Of a DNA stretch of 64,000 bases, positions 1-10,277 are shown one piece after another. Position 1 is the first letter of the stretch, and each line of letters begins with the position of its first letter. The DNA is from Spirochaetaceae bacterium (GTDB lineage: Bacteria; Myxococcota_A; UBA9160; UBA4427): contig JACKFD010000006.1 of the NCBI GenBank assembly GCA_020632655.1, positions 186,001 to 250,000 on the forward strand, given 5' to 3'. A program made the position numbers and the translations under genes. The notes beneath the pieces are model-generated. The model was not told the origin of the DNA and made no database searches. It worked only from the letters and a program-made list of their open reading frames with translations.

Positions 1-815
1 TGATCGGCCAGAGCGTCAAGCAGTCGAATTTCCGCTCCGTCTACGACGCCGTCGTGATCGCCGTGCACCGGAACGCCGAGCGCGTGCAGGGCAAGATCGG
101 CGACATCGTCCTGCGCCCCGGCGACACGCTGCTCATGCAGTGCGCGCCGGAGTTCATGCGCCTGCACCGCAACAGCCGCGACTTCTACCTCGCCAGCGAG
201 CTGCCCGGCGCGAACCCGCCCGCCTTCGAGCGCGCGGGCATGGCCCTCGCGATCCTGGTCGGGATGGTCTTCGCCGTCAGCGTCGCCGGGCTCCACATCT
301 CGATCGCCGCCTTCGTGGCGGTCGCCGCCCTGATCGCCACGCGCTGCCTGAGCGCCGCCAAGGCCCGCAACAGCGTCGACTGGTCGGTGCTGATCACGAT
401 CGGCTGCGGGCTCGGCATCGCGGACGCCATGGACGAGTCGGGCGCGGCCCGCTTCGTCGCCCAGGGCCTGGTCGGCAGCGTGGGGGCCCTCGGCCCGTTG
501 CCGACGCTGATCGTGATCTACCTGCTCTGTCTGGCGATGGCCGAGACCCTGCACCACAACGCCGCGGTCGCGATCATGTTCCCGATCGCCCTGGCCGCCT
601 CGCGCCAGCTCGAGGTCAGCCACGAGCCCTTCGTGATGACCGTCGCGATCGCCTCGGCCTGCGCCTTCGCCTTCCCGATCTCGTACCAGACGCACCTGAT
701 CGTGTACGGCGCGGGGGGCTACCGCTTCCGCGAGTTCCTGCGCGTCGGGCTGCCCCTCGACGCCATCTGCATGGCCGTGGCCATCCTGGCGATTCCCCGG
801 GTCTGGCCCTTCTGA
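1..815 (+). CDS. SLC13/DASS-family transporter, C-terminal part (5' truncated by window)
   Basis: This reading frame is open from base 3 and ends at TGA 813-815, so only the last ~270 residues are present. The first ~55 residues look like the end of an RCK_C (TrkA-C) domain (a VQGKIGDIVLRPGDTLLMQC segment). About six to seven hydrophobic helices follow, with a conserved transporter segment around LHHNAAVAIMFPIALAAS and a last loop SYQTHLIVYGAGGYRF, typical of the second transporter repeat of SLC13/ArsB-type permeases that carry RCK_C domains between their halves. It would be an inner-membrane carrier for an anion or dicarboxylate; the substrate cannot be told from the fragment. The family assignment is firm and the substrate unknown. 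Confidence 0.85.
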   Translation, partial: IGQSVKQSNFRSVYDAVVIAVHRNAERVQGKIGDIVLRPGDTLLMQCAPEFMRLHRNSRDFYLASELPGANPPAFERAGMALAILVGMVFAVSVAGLHISIAAFVAVAALIATRCLSAAKARNSVDWSVLITIGCGLGIADAMDESGAARFVAQGLVGSVGALGPLPTLIVIYLLCLAMAETLHHNAAVAIMFPIALAASRQLEVSHEPFVMTVAIASACAFAFPISYQTHLIVYGAGGYRFREFLRVGLPLDAICMAVAILAIPRVWPF

Positions 816-858
816 CGGGTCGCGCCGGAGCGGGCGACGTGATCGTGGCCCGCCGGCC

Positions 859-877
859 CGCACCCACTCCGGGTGCG
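859..877 (+). terminator. Hairpin after the transporter gene, possible terminator
   Basis: CGCACCC-ACTCC-GGGTGCG is a perfect 7-bp stem with a 5-nt loop, 44 bases after the transporter stop. It has no T-run, so it may be a weak or Rho-assisted terminator. Confidence 0.35.
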
Positions 878-989
878 CGGAAGCCGGGGCGCGCCGAGCG
901 CCCGCTCCGATGCGGCACGGCTGCCGCCCGCCCGCCCCCGATCCGCCGGGCGGGTCGGGAATCACGGGCAGATTCGACACATCTCCGAA

Positions 990-1002
990 GAGTGGACCAC
1001 TC
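990..1002. promoter_or_regulatory. 13-bp palindrome, candidate operator
   Basis: GAGTGG-A-CCACTC is a perfect inverted repeat in the leader region of the sigma-factor gene. It is the kind of short symmetric site bound by dimeric regulators; no regulator can be named. Confidence 0.25.
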
Positions 1003-1385
1003 CGTTACCGACAAGGGCACATCAGCAGGCGACGCCGTGAGGGGCCTCGCCCCCGCGATCGATCACCAAGAGGAGCCGAATCGGCGCCAGGCAAGAAATT
1101 GGGCTGGCTAAATAGGTGAAATTCAATCAAGATCGAGCTAAATCCAGGATCTCCCGGACCCGCAGGCGGCGAGTCGGGGACGAGTCCTCTCCGACTCGAG
1201 ACCGGCTTCCCGCAGCCATCCCGACCTCGGCGCGACGAGCGACGCGCGAGCGGTACCCCGCGGCGAGCCCTCCGACCAGACGGCCCCGACCCACGCAGGA
1301 CCCCCGAGCGATGGGCCACGAGGAGCCGGCGAATCGCGAGCGTCACCTGGCGATGAAACCTTACCCCCTCGGGCGGTATCAGTAG

Positions 1386-1400
1386 GCGGATCGAATCCGC
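1386..1400 (+). other. Small hairpin in the sigma-factor leader
   Basis: GCGGAT-CGA-ATCCGC forms a 6-bp stem with a 3-nt loop just upstream of the ribosome-binding region (AGAGGA around 1420) of the sigma gene. It could affect translation or be incidental in GC-rich DNA. Confidence 0.25.
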
Positions 1401-1436
1401 ACCTGGACTGCACCGGGGCGAGAGGAACGAAGCGAG

Positions 1437-2822
1437 TTGAAGACCCAAGAGAAGAAGCAGGCCCGAGACGGCGAGAAGACGGCGGCCCCCTCGATGGGCG
1501 CGACGCCGGTCGTGTCGGCGGAGGAGCTGGATCCCGGCCGCGAGCGACGGCCGCTGGAGTCCTACTTCCAGGAGATCGGCGGCACCCGCACGCTCAAGCG
1601 TGAGGAGGAGGTCGTCCTCGCCAAGGATCTCGAGGCGGCCACGGCGGCGCTGCGAGACTCGCTCTACGCGATCCCGCTCTCGGCCAAGCACGTGGTGGCG
1701 CGCTGGGACGCGCTGCGCGCGCTCTCGCATACGGGCGCCAAGCTCTCCGAGTCGGTCGGCGACGAGGAGACGGGGGAGATCGCGGCGCGCGTCGAGCGGG
1801 CCGTGAAGAAGCTCCGCACGCACCTGTCCGAGCGCGACAAGAAGGTCGAGAAGTCGGGCCTCGCCTACGGGCAGCTGCTCGAGAAGATCGACGCGAAGAT
1901 CGCCAAGGAGATGCACTCGGCGCAGCTCTCCCTCGCCGTGCTCCACGAGCTGCGCGAGAAGAGCATCCTGATCGCCACCGAGATGAAGAAGACGCGCAAG
2001 CGCACGCGCAAGCTCTCCGACCTCGAGGTCGAGGCCGGCGTCGAGAAGAAGCGCATGCTCGAGCTGACGACGGCGGTCGAGGACGCGCACGAGTCGATGT
2101 CGACGGTCAAGAACCGCTTCATCGAGCACAACCTCAAGCTCGTCGTCGCGATCGCGAAGGACTACCGGAACCTGGGCCTCTCCTTCCCGGACCTGATCCA
2201 GGAGGGCAACCTCGGCCTGATCCGCGCGGTCGAGAAGTTCGACCATCGCCGCGGCTTCAAGTTCTCGACCTACGCGGTCTGGTGGATCCGTCAGGCCCTC
2301 GTGCGCGCGATCCAGAACCACTCGCGGACGATCCGCCTGCCCTCCCACGTCCACGATCGCTTGCAGCGCAGCCAGCGCGTGCGCGCGGAGCTGACGGGCA
2401 AGCTCGGCCGCGAGCCCACCCCGGCGGAGCTCGCGCCGGCGCTCGGCACGGACACGGAGTCGCTCGAGGCCCTCGACCGTCTCTCGCGGGAGGCGATCTC
2501 CCTCGAGTCGAACGTGGCCGGGACGGAGAAGCGGCTCGAGGACTTCGTCCCCGATGCGACGGCGGACCGGCCCGACGGCGGGATCGACGACGATCGCATG
2601 CGCATGGGCGTGGGCAGCCTGATCGGCAGCCTGACCCCGCGCGAGCAGCTGATCCTGCGCCTGCGCTACGGCCTGGGCGGCGAGGAGGAGCACACGCTCG
2701 AGCAGATCGGTCAGTCCCTCGGCCTGTCCCGGGAGCGCGTGCGACAGCTCGAGGCCCGCGCACTCAAGAAGCTGCGCGAGACCCAGCCGGCCCAGCGCCT
2801 GCATCCGATCCTCGAGCCCTGA
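1437..2822 (+). CDS. RNA polymerase sigma-70 family factor (RpoD/RpoS-like, group 1/2)
   Basis: A 461-residue sigma factor that directs RNA polymerase to -35/-10 promoters. Region 1.2 is seen at about residues 40-65 (SYFQEIGGTRTLKREEEVVL). A long charged non-conserved insert follows (~70-215). Region 2 has NRFIEHNLKLVVAIAKDY, the signature DLIQEGNLGLIRAV and FKFSTYAVWWIRQALVRAI; region 3 follows; region 4 has LTPREQLILRLRYGL and an HTH around GLSRERVRQLEARALKKLR. No N-terminal region 1.1 is visible, so it could be an RpoS-like group-2 factor or a short primary factor. The start is TTG, with GAGAGGA about 12 bases upstream; the next in-frame ATG would remove 19 residues, all before region 1.2. 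The gene is monocistronic, ending at a strong hairpin. Confidence 0.93.
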   Translation: MKTQEKKQARDGEKTAAPSMGATPVVSAEELDPGRERRPLESYFQEIGGTRTLKREEEVVLAKDLEAATAALRDSLYAIPLSAKHVVARWDALRALSHTGAKLSESVGDEETGEIAARVERAVKKLRTHLSERDKKVEKSGLAYGQLLEKIDAKIAKEMHSAQLSLAVLHELREKSILIATEMKKTRKRTRKLSDLEVEAGVEKKRMLELTTAVEDAHESMSTVKNRFIEHNLKLVVAIAKDYRNLGLSFPDLIQEGNLGLIRAVEKFDHRRGFKFSTYAVWWIRQALVRAIQNHSRTIRLPSHVHDRLQRSQRVRAELTGKLGREPTPAELAPALGTDTESLEALDRLSREAISLESNVAGTEKRLEDFVPDATADRPDGGIDDDRMRMGVGSLIGSLTPREQLILRLRYGLGGEEEHTLEQIGQSLGLSRERVRQLEARALKKLRETQPAQRLHPILEP

Positions 2823-2851
2823 GCCCGGCGGTCGGCCGGGACCGAGACGCG

Positions 2852-2885
2852 GAGGCCCCCATCGACGTTGGTCGATGGGGGCCTC
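2852..2885. terminator. Strong bidirectional-type terminator hairpin
   Basis: A perfect 15-bp inverted repeat with loop GTTG (left arm 2852-2866, right arm 2871-2885) lies 29 bases after the sigma-factor stop and 34 bases from the end of the convergent gene. A pyrimidine-rich TCTCGTTCT follows on the plus strand. It probably terminates both convergent transcripts. Confidence 0.8.
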
Positions 2886-2919
2886 TCTCGTTCTGGCTTC
2901 CGGCGGAAGGATCGACCCG

Positions 2920-3564
2920 TCAGGGCAATGCGATGCCCATCGGCCCGGATGCGCTCGTCGACACGAGCTGCTCGACCGGCGTCTGCTCGCGATCCCGCTC
3001 GTAGCGCAGGACGCGCTGCGACGGCGTCAGCAGGTAGAGCGGTCGACCGCGCGGGTCGAGCCGGTCGACGAGTCGTCGCTCGCTCGGGTTGGGCTCTTCG
3101 TTCTCGCGATCGATCACCGCGCGGCCGGAGCGCGGATGCACGACGTACGTCGCGACGTCCTCGGGCCCGAGCCCGAAGCGCAGGACCGGCGGTGCCAGGG
3201 ACCAGACGGTCGCCCGGGAGCGCTCGGGCAGGCCGTAGCTGAATCCGCCGGGCACGCGGCGGATCGTCCCGATCCGCAGTCGGCCCCGATCCGCAGGCCC
3301 CTCGTGATGCCGGGCATGGGCCAGCGCGTCGACGGCCGCCGTCTCGATCGACTCGAAGACGGCGCCCGGGCCGAGGGTCGCTTCCCCGGGCCAGTCCTCG
3401 GCGACGAGGTCGAAGCCCCGGGCGCCGACCGCGGGTAGCGAGGCGAGCGCGAACGCAGCGACCGCCAGCGGCCGCCAGGCCGCGCGCCGGGGGCGCCGGG
3501 CTGGCCCCCGACCTGGTTGGAGCGAGCTCCATTGGGGGACGGATCCCCGATCGTGATCTTGCAT
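2920..3564 (-). CDS. Secreted hypothetical protein, possibly DUF4329/JAB-like
   Basis: A 214-residue product. The start at 3564 is chosen because CAGGGG lies ~9 bases upstream; an upstream in-frame ATG at 3618 would give an unlikely tail. A basic stretch and hydrophobic run (about residues 30-50, ending PAVGARG) look like a Sec signal, so export is likely. The mature part has AAVDALAHARHHE, then YVVHPRSG and PLYLLTPSQRVLRY. That arrangement resembles DUF4329/JAB-fold peptidase-like domains, but the usual H-x-H is reduced to VVH, so metal catalysis may be lost. The gene is divergent from the LysR regulator with ~90 bp between them, so it may be its target. The family call is tentative. Confidence 0.55.
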   Translation of the reverse strand: MQDHDRGSVPQWSSLQPGRGPARRPRRAAWRPLAVAAFALASLPAVGARGFDLVAEDWPGEATLGPGAVFESIETAAVDALAHARHHEGPADRGRLRIGTIRRVPGGFSYGLPERSRATVWSLAPPVLRFGLGPEDVATYVVHPRSGRAVIDRENEEPNPSERRLVDRLDPRGRPLYLLTPSQRVLRYERDREQTPVEQLVSTSASGPMGIALP

Positions 3565-3642
3565 GGGTAACCCCTGATGTTCAGGGGCGCGTGAGGGAGA
3601 GCTTCGGGCTCCACCCAAGACTGAACAATGGTCGTTTTCGGA

Positions 3643-3648
3643 TATGAT
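3643..3648 (+). promoter_or_regulatory. Candidate -10 element of the LysR gene
   Basis: TATGAT ends 8 bases before the ATG at 3657, so transcription would begin at or next to the start codon (leaderless or near-leaderless). TCGTTT is directly repeated at 3632-3637 and 3648-3653 around it, which could be part of a regulator site in the shared divergent region. Confidence 0.35.
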
Positions 3649-3656
3649 CGTTTCTC

Positions 3657-4613
3657 ATGCAAGACAATCTCTCCGTCGCCAGCGTCTCGGCCATGCTCGT
3701 CTTCGCCCGGGTCGTCGAGTTCGGCAGCTTCACGGAGGCGGCCCGCCGCCTCGGCGTCTCGAAGGCCAGCGTCAGCCGCGAGATCGCGGCCCTCGAGACC
3801 CGGCTGGGCGCGCAGCTCCTCCGCCGCACCACCCGTCGCATGAGCCTCACGGAGATCGGCGAGGTCTTCTACGAGCGGTGCCTGCGCGTGGTCGAGGAGG
3901 CCGAGGCCGCGGAGCTCTCCGTGAGTCGATTGCGCGCGGCCCCGCACGGCGTCGTCCGAATCGCCGCGCCCATGTCCTTCGGCCATCTGCAGCTCGCGCC
4001 GCGCATCGCCCGCTTCGTCGATCGCTACCCCGACGTCCGCGTCGAGCTCGAGCTGACCGACCGCACCGTCGACCTCGTGCACGAGCGCATCGACCTCTCC
4101 CTGCGCATCGGCCGCCCGCGCTCCCAGAGCTACGTCATGCGCAGGCTCTGCCCGATCCGCGCCCTCGTCGTCGCGACCCGCGACTACCTCGATCACGCCG
4201 GCGTCCCCGAGGAGCCGACGGATCTGCTCCGCCACGACTGCCTCCTCTACCGGGGACCGACGCATACCTGGCATTTCGACGGCGGGCAGAGGCTCGAGGC
4301 CGAAGGCCGGGTCTGCATCGACAACGGCGACGCCCTGCGACGAGCCGTCCTGACCGGCCACGGCATCGCCTACCTGCCCACCTTCCTCGTCGGCGACGAC
4401 GTGCGCGCCGGCCTGCTCGAGACGCCGCTCTCCGATCGGGTGCATCCCGGCTCGGGTCTCTACACGGTCTACCCCGCGAGCCGGCACCTGTCGCCGAAGG
4501 TCCGCGCCCTGATCGACTGGCTCGTCGAGGAGTTCGCGCCGGAGCCCGAGTGGGATCGCGGCCTGCCCGTCGAAGGGCGCCCGCCGGGCCGCACCTATCG
4601 CGCGAGCGACTGA
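3657..4613 (+). CDS. LysR-family transcriptional regulator
   Basis: A 318-residue regulator. The N-terminal winged helix-turn-helix spans about residues 10-70 (AMLVFARVVEFGSFTEAARR, then VSKASVSREIAALE and LLRRTTRRMSLTEIGEVFYE). The C-terminal ~220 residues form the periplasmic-binding-protein-like effector domain, as in the DsdC/PbrR-like 'transcriptional regulator with isoform' subgroup. No ribosome-binding site is evident, fitting the leaderless promoter proposed just upstream. Divergence from the secreted hypothetical gene is the usual LysR arrangement. The inducer is unknown. Confidence 0.92.
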   Translation: MQDNLSVASVSAMLVFARVVEFGSFTEAARRLGVSKASVSREIAALETRLGAQLLRRTTRRMSLTEIGEVFYERCLRVVEEAEAAELSVSRLRAAPHGVVRIAAPMSFGHLQLAPRIARFVDRYPDVRVELELTDRTVDLVHERIDLSLRIGRPRSQSYVMRRLCPIRALVVATRDYLDHAGVPEEPTDLLRHDCLLYRGPTHTWHFDGGQRLEAEGRVCIDNGDALRRAVLTGHGIAYLPTFLVGDDVRAGLLETPLSDRVHPGSGLYTVYPASRHLSPKVRALIDWLVEEFAPEPEWDRGLPVEGRPPGRTYRASD

Positions 4614-4634
4614 CGCCCGGCCGCGTCGCATGTG

Positions 4635-5417
4635 CTAGGCGAGGCTCCAGGTCAGGAACGCCGCACCGACAGCCCAGCAGTAGAAGGCCCAGAGGTGGAA
4701 GACGCTGCGGTCGAGCATGCGGACGAAGAGCCAGATCGCGAGCAGGCCCGAGGCGAGGGCCGCCACGCCGCCGACACCGATGTCCACGAGCGCCTCGGCG
4801 CCGGCCTCGGAGAGCTCGGGCAGCATGAGGACGGCGGCACCGCTGATCGCGATGATCCCGAGCAGGAAGGAGAACTCGGCGGCGGCGCGGGGCGCTACGC
4901 CGAGCGCGAGCGCCGCAGCCACGGTCGAGCCGCTGCGCGAGATGCCCGGCAGGATCGCGAAGGATTGGGCGAGGCCGATCCCGATCACGGCGGGCCAGCT
5001 CGGCGCCGGCGCGTCGGCGCGCGGGGCGGTCCATCGCGTGCTGTAGACGATGCAGCCCGTCACGAGCAGGGCGATCCCGACCAACACGGGATTCGAGAAC
5101 TGCTCGCCGATCCAATCCTTCGCCGAGAGCCCGACGACGACCGCCGGCAGCGTCCCGACCGCGAGCTTCGCGCCGTACTCGATCGCCTCGCGCTCGCCCC
5201 GCAGGACGCCGAGCACGAGCTCCGCGATCCGCGCGCGGTAGAAGAACGCGATCGCGACGAGGGTCGCGACGTGGACGGCGACCTCGAAGAGGAGGCCGCC
5301 CGCTTCCCGGCCGCCGAAGAGCGCCTGGAGCATCGCGAGATGGCCGGAGCTCGAGACGGGGAAGAACTCGGTCAGTCCCTGCGCGAGTCCGAGCAGGGCC
5401 GCTTCGATCGCATCCAA
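4635..5417 (-). CDS. uppP: Undecaprenyl-diphosphatase (UppP/BacA)
   Basis: An integral membrane enzyme of 260 residues that dephosphorylates undecaprenyl pyrophosphate to recycle the lipid carrier for peptidoglycan and O-antigen, giving bacitracin resistance. Both BacA signatures are present: GLTEFFPVSSSGHL near residue 12 and PGISRSGSTVAAALALG near residue 155, with several hydrophobic helices. The start is taken as TTG at 5417 because GAGGAA lies 6-7 bases upstream and the family begins at this point; an in-frame extension upstream is low-complexity and unlikely. Length matches the family (~265). It is convergent with the LysR gene and divergent from thrH. Confidence 0.93.
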   Translation of the reverse strand: MDAIEAALLGLAQGLTEFFPVSSSGHLAMLQALFGGREAGGLLFEVAVHVATLVAIAFFYRARIAELVLGVLRGEREAIEYGAKLAVGTLPAVVVGLSAKDWIGEQFSNPVLVGIALLVTGCIVYSTRWTAPRADAPAPSWPAVIGIGLAQSFAILPGISRSGSTVAAALALGVAPRAAAEFSFLLGIIAISGAAVLMLPELSEAGAEALVDIGVGGVAALASGLLAIWLFVRMLDRSVFHLWAFYCWAVGAAFLTWSLA

Positions 5418-5541
5418 CGGGGATTCCTCGCGTGTCGGCGCGGGGGGTGGGTGGGGTCGCGGGAGTCTAGTGGATCGGCGGGCGGCGGCTCTGCCTGGAG
5501 TCCCCCGGCGCCGCCCCCGTCGGCCTGCTAAACCCCCGGCC

Positions 5542-6153
5542 ATGGAAATCGCATGTCTCGACCTGGAAGGCGTCCTCATCCCGGAGGTCTGGATCAACTT
5601 CGCCGAGCGCACGGGCATCGACGCCCTGCGCGCCACGACCCGCGACATCCCCGACTACGACGTGCTGATGCGCCAGCGCCTGGCGATCCTCGAGGAGCAT
5701 CGCCTCGGCATCCGCGACATCCAGGACGTGATCGCCGGCATGGATCCCCTGCCCGGCGCCGCCGAGGCCCTGGGCTGGCTGCGCGAGCGCTTCCAGGTCG
5801 TGATCCTCTCGGACACCTTCTACGAGTTCGCCGAGCCCTTCATGCGCAAGCTCGGCTGGCCGACGCTGCTCTGCCACAAGCTCGAGATCGACGCCGCGGG
5901 CATGATCACCGACTACAAGATCCGCCAGCCCGATCCGAAGCGCGCCTCGGTCCAGGCCTTCCACTCGCTGCGCTATCGCACGATCGCGACCGGCGACTCC
6001 TACAACGACACGAGCATGCTCTCGGAGGCCGACGCGGGGATCCTGTTCCGTCCGCCGCAGAACGTGATCGACGAGTTCCCGCAATTCCCGGTCGCGCGCA
6101 CGTACGCGGAGCTGCAGGCGGAGTTCGCGAAGGCGTCGCTGCGCGAGCTCTAG
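5542..6153 (+). CDS. thrH: ThrH: phosphoserine phosphatase / homoserine phosphotransferase
   Basis: A 203-residue HAD-superfamily phosphatase. It starts with MEIACLDLEGVLIPEVW, where the DLEG box (instead of DxDxT) is the hallmark of ThrH. It also has SDTFYEF (motif II), a conserved Lys region, and TGDSYNDTSML (motif III). In Pseudomonas, ThrH dephosphorylates phosphoserine and can transfer the phosphate to homoserine, linking serine and threonine synthesis. The ATG at 5542 follows the family length (~205); the frame is open upstream but that part is not conserved-looking. It diverges from uppP with ~125 bp between the starts. Confidence 0.93.
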   Translation: MEIACLDLEGVLIPEVWINFAERTGIDALRATTRDIPDYDVLMRQRLAILEEHRLGIRDIQDVIAGMDPLPGAAEALGWLRERFQVVILSDTFYEFAEPFMRKLGWPTLLCHKLEIDAAGMITDYKIRQPDPKRASVQAFHSLRYRTIATGDSYNDTSMLSEADAGILFRPPQNVIDEFPQFPVARTYAELQAEFAKASLREL

Positions 6154-6205
6154 CCCGGCGCGAGGCAAGGGGGGCGGGCGGAAATCGGTCGCGCGAACCT
6201 GCGCC

Positions 6206-7177
6206 TCAGGCCGATGCGATCGCGCGCAGGTGCTCGTGGTCCGTCCCGCAGCAGCCCCCGACGACCCAGAGATCGAAGTCCCGCCGCATCGCCTCGATCT
6301 CCTGCGCGAGCCGGGACACGTCTCCGCGGTCGAGCTCCGTGCTCTCGTCGAGCTCGGCATGACTGCGCGCCGAGGCGTTCGCGCGGAAGCCGCGAAAGCG
6401 CTCCAGCCAGGACGCCCCTGCCGCCCGGGCCGAGTCGAGAGCGGGCCGCAGATGCGTCGGATGCGCACAGTTGACCATGTAGAAGAGCGGTGCCGCGCCG
6501 GTCGCGGCGTCGAGGGACTGCACGAAGTCGCCGAGCGATCGGCCATCGGGCAGCCGACCATCCGTCTCGACCGTCGGCGAGACGATCACGGGCAGCCCGA
6601 CGTCGCCACACGCCCGGACGATCCCGATCGACTCCTCGAGGCTCGTCATCGTGAGTGCGCAGGCCAGGTCGACCCCCGCCGCCGCGAGGCTCTCGAGCTG
6701 CGGGCGATGGTAGGCGCGCGCGACCTCCGGATCCGGACCGGCGCCCTCGATCCGGTAGCCGTCCCCCCGCGGCCCGAGGTCGGCGGCGATCAGGATCGGC
6801 AGGCGCGACGCATCGAGCCCGCGCCGCCCACGCCAGCCTTCTACCGCGGACCGGACGATCTCGACCGCCCGGCGATTGATCGACTCGAGCGCCTCCGCGT
6901 CGCGTCCGAGCTTGCGCAGGTAGTCGGGCTGCGCGCGCCAGACGAGCGCGTCGACGATCAGGCCGAAGCCCTGCTCGGCGGCCGTCGCGAAGATCGGCGA
7001 CAGGTAGTCCTGCTGCAGCTTCGACCAGGCGGGCTCGTCCTCGAGCACGGTGAAGGCCGCGAACTCGGGGAGCTCGAAGCCCTGCTGGAAGACGAGGAAG
7101 GTCTCGGTCCCCGCCGTCGTGAGGAAACGCCGCTCCCGGAGGCGGGCGAGGAGCGCTTCGCGGACGTCGTCGGCCAT
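6206..7177 (-). CDS. Homocysteine S-methyltransferase family protein
   Basis: A 323-residue zinc-dependent methyltransferase of the BHMT/MmuM type, which moves a methyl group from a donor such as S-methylmethionine or betaine to homocysteine. The zinc site is visible as Cys in MVNCAHPTH (about residue 230) and the Cys pair in VVGGCCGTDHEH near the C-terminus. The N-terminal TTAGTETFLVFQQGFELPEF replaces the usual DGG(M)GT motif. ATG 7177 has GGGAGG 8 bases upstream. The PhyH-family dioxygenase gene ends 43 bases upstream on the same strand, so the two are probably cotranscribed. The methyl donor cannot be read from sequence. Confidence 0.88.
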   Translation of the reverse strand: MADDVREALLARLRERRFLTTAGTETFLVFQQGFELPEFAAFTVLEDEPAWSKLQQDYLSPIFATAAEQGFGLIVDALVWRAQPDYLRKLGRDAEALESINRRAVEIVRSAVEGWRGRRGLDASRLPILIAADLGPRGDGYRIEGAGPDPEVARAYHRPQLESLAAAGVDLACALTMTSLEESIGIVRACGDVGLPVIVSPTVETDGRLPDGRSLGDFVQSLDAATGAAPLFYMVNCAHPTHLRPALDSARAAGASWLERFRGFRANASARSHAELDESTELDRGDVSRLAQEIEAMRRDFDLWVVGGCCGTDHEHLRAIASA

Positions 7178-7220
7178 GATCGAGCCTCCCTGTGCCGCCT
7201 CTCCCTCGGAGCGATCCCCG

Positions 7221-8081
7221 TCAGGCCACCCGATCGCAGGCCGCCTCCAGCGAGAAGTTGCGCGTGCCACGGGCCTTGAACATCGGCTGGTCCGCCGGCT
7301 GATAGGTCACGACCAGCGCCCGGCGCGCGCGACCCGAGCGATTCGGCTCGCTGCCGTGCACGGTGTGGGCGCTGAAGAAGACGAGGCTGCCGGCCGGGAC
7401 CTCGGCCAGCCACTCGTCGGCGGGGTCGAACTGATCGGCGCGCGTGAAGAGCGGGCCGAGCCGGGTTCCGTCGTCGAGGCCGGGCAGGAAGCCGCGCGCA
7501 TGGCTGCCCCGGATCACGCGGAAGCAGCCGTTGTCCCGATCGGCGTCGTCGAGGGTGATCATCACGTTCGGCAGCTGGTCGCAATGCCCGCAGACGTGGC
7601 TCCAATAGGGCGAGTCCTGGTGCCAGCGGAAGCCCGACCCCTCGCGCGGCCGCTTCAGGTTCATCTTGTCGGTCCAGAGCGCGATCCGGTCGGCCCCGAG
7701 CACGCCGCAGAGCGGCGCCACGATCCGCGCGTCCCCGAGCAGCCCGTCGAGGACGGGATCGAGATGGTGGAAGGGCTCGATCACACGGATCGTCGAGGAG
7801 CCGCGCTCGTGCTCGAACTGGACCGTCGAGCGGGCGGCCTCGACGTAGCGATTGCCGTCGATCTCGTAGTCGAGCGACGGGTCGAGGGCGGTCGCGGGGT
7901 CGGCGACCACCTCGAGCGTCGCCCGCGTGGCCGCCGCGACGACGCGCTCGGCGGCGGCGCGCAGGATTTCGAGCTCGTCGGCCGCGAAGACCGCCTCTCG
8001 CGCGAAGAAGCCGTCCTGCTCCCAGGCGCGACGCTCCTCGTCGAGGAGTCGCCAGTCGACCCGACCGATCCGGCCTTCCAC
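7221..8081 (-). CDS. Phytanoyl-CoA dioxygenase (PhyH) family protein
   Basis: A 286-residue Fe(II)/2-oxoglutarate-dependent oxygenase. The iron-binding HxD is in RWHQDSPYWSH (about residue 150). The distal His and 2-oxoglutarate-binding Arg are in HTVHGSEPNRSGRARRALVV (about residues 240-260). The start is GTG at 8081, with GGGAGGAG about 8 bases upstream. It sits 43 bp before the homocysteine methyltransferase gene, and 47 bp after the end of typA on the same strand. Such enzymes hydroxylate small molecules or acyl groups; the substrate here is unknown. Confidence 0.87.
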   Translation of the reverse strand: MEGRIGRVDWRLLDEERRAWEQDGFFAREAVFAADELEILRAAAERVVAAATRATLEVVADPATALDPSLDYEIDGNRYVEAARSTVQFEHERGSSTIRVIEPFHHLDPVLDGLLGDARIVAPLCGVLGADRIALWTDKMNLKRPREGSGFRWHQDSPYWSHVCGHCDQLPNVMITLDDADRDNGCFRVIRGSHARGFLPGLDDGTRLGPLFTRADQFDPADEWLAEVPAGSLVFFSAHTVHGSEPNRSGRARRALVVTYQPADQPMFKARGTRNFSLEAACDRVA

Positions 8082-8128
8082 CCGTCGTCTCCTCCCGGCT
8101 CGCGCCCGTCGCAAGAGAAGAGAAGACC

Positions 8129-9937
<1,809 letters not shown>

Positions 9938-10277
9938 CTCTTCGCTCTTGCCTTCCAGGGGTCGTTCGTACCGCGGCCCGGGCCGCGACTCCGCGCAGGC
10001 CGCACGCCCCGCCTGGAAGCGGGGGGCACGAGCCGATCGGACGTCCGCCGGGCCGGGCATCGGGTCCCGATGTCGCCGGGGTCCGATCGGAGGAGGACGA
10101 TGGGAGGGTGGGGTTCGGGTGTGGCCTCGGTCGCGCTCGCGTCCGGGCGCTGAGCGCGCGGAGGCTAGCGCAGACGCCGCTCCCTGTCCGTTTTGACGGA
10201 ACTTTCACAGGTGCGCAGCGGCTGCCGACCGATCCGCCGCTTAGCCTCCCCACCCGTTCGGAGCCGCCCCCCGACGC
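9938..10277. other. 340-bp divergent intergenic region (typA / desaturase)
   Basis: I see no gene. The part next to the desaturase contains the palindrome TCCGT-TTTG-ACGGA (10187-10200) overlapping a TTGACG -35-like hexamer. The typA-proximal part is GC-rich and shows nothing recognisable beyond the ribosome-binding sequence. Confidence 0.45.
10187..10200 (+). promoter_or_regulatory. Palindrome overlapping a -35-like element upstream of the desaturase
   Basis: TCCGT-TTTG-ACGGA is a perfect 5-bp inverted repeat. It includes TTGACG (10193-10198), a good -35 hexamer. A regulator bound here would block the desaturase promoter, as FabR/DesT-type repressors do in other bacteria. The lack of a clear -10 keeps confidence low. 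Confidence 0.35.

Larger units (their letters stand above)
816..1436. other. 620-bp intergenic region upstream of the sigma factor gene
   Basis: I see no convincing gene here. It holds a hairpin (859-877), a 13-bp palindrome (990-1002), an AT-richer patch near 1085-1145 that could carry promoters, and a small hairpin (1386-1400) about 36 bases before the sigma-factor start. The long leader suggests the sigma gene has regulated transcription or a structured 5' UTR, but I could not match a known riboswitch class. Confidence 0.5.

Noticed and set aside
1320..1436. Possible riboswitch in the sigma-factor leader
   Set aside because: Only one small hairpin is clear. I could not match glycine, SAM, ZTP, cyclic-di-GMP or cobalamin consensus elements.
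1005..2804. A 599-codon frame antisense to the sigma factor gene
   Set aside because: It lies wholly opposite a well-conserved sigma-70 coding region and shows no domain of its own.
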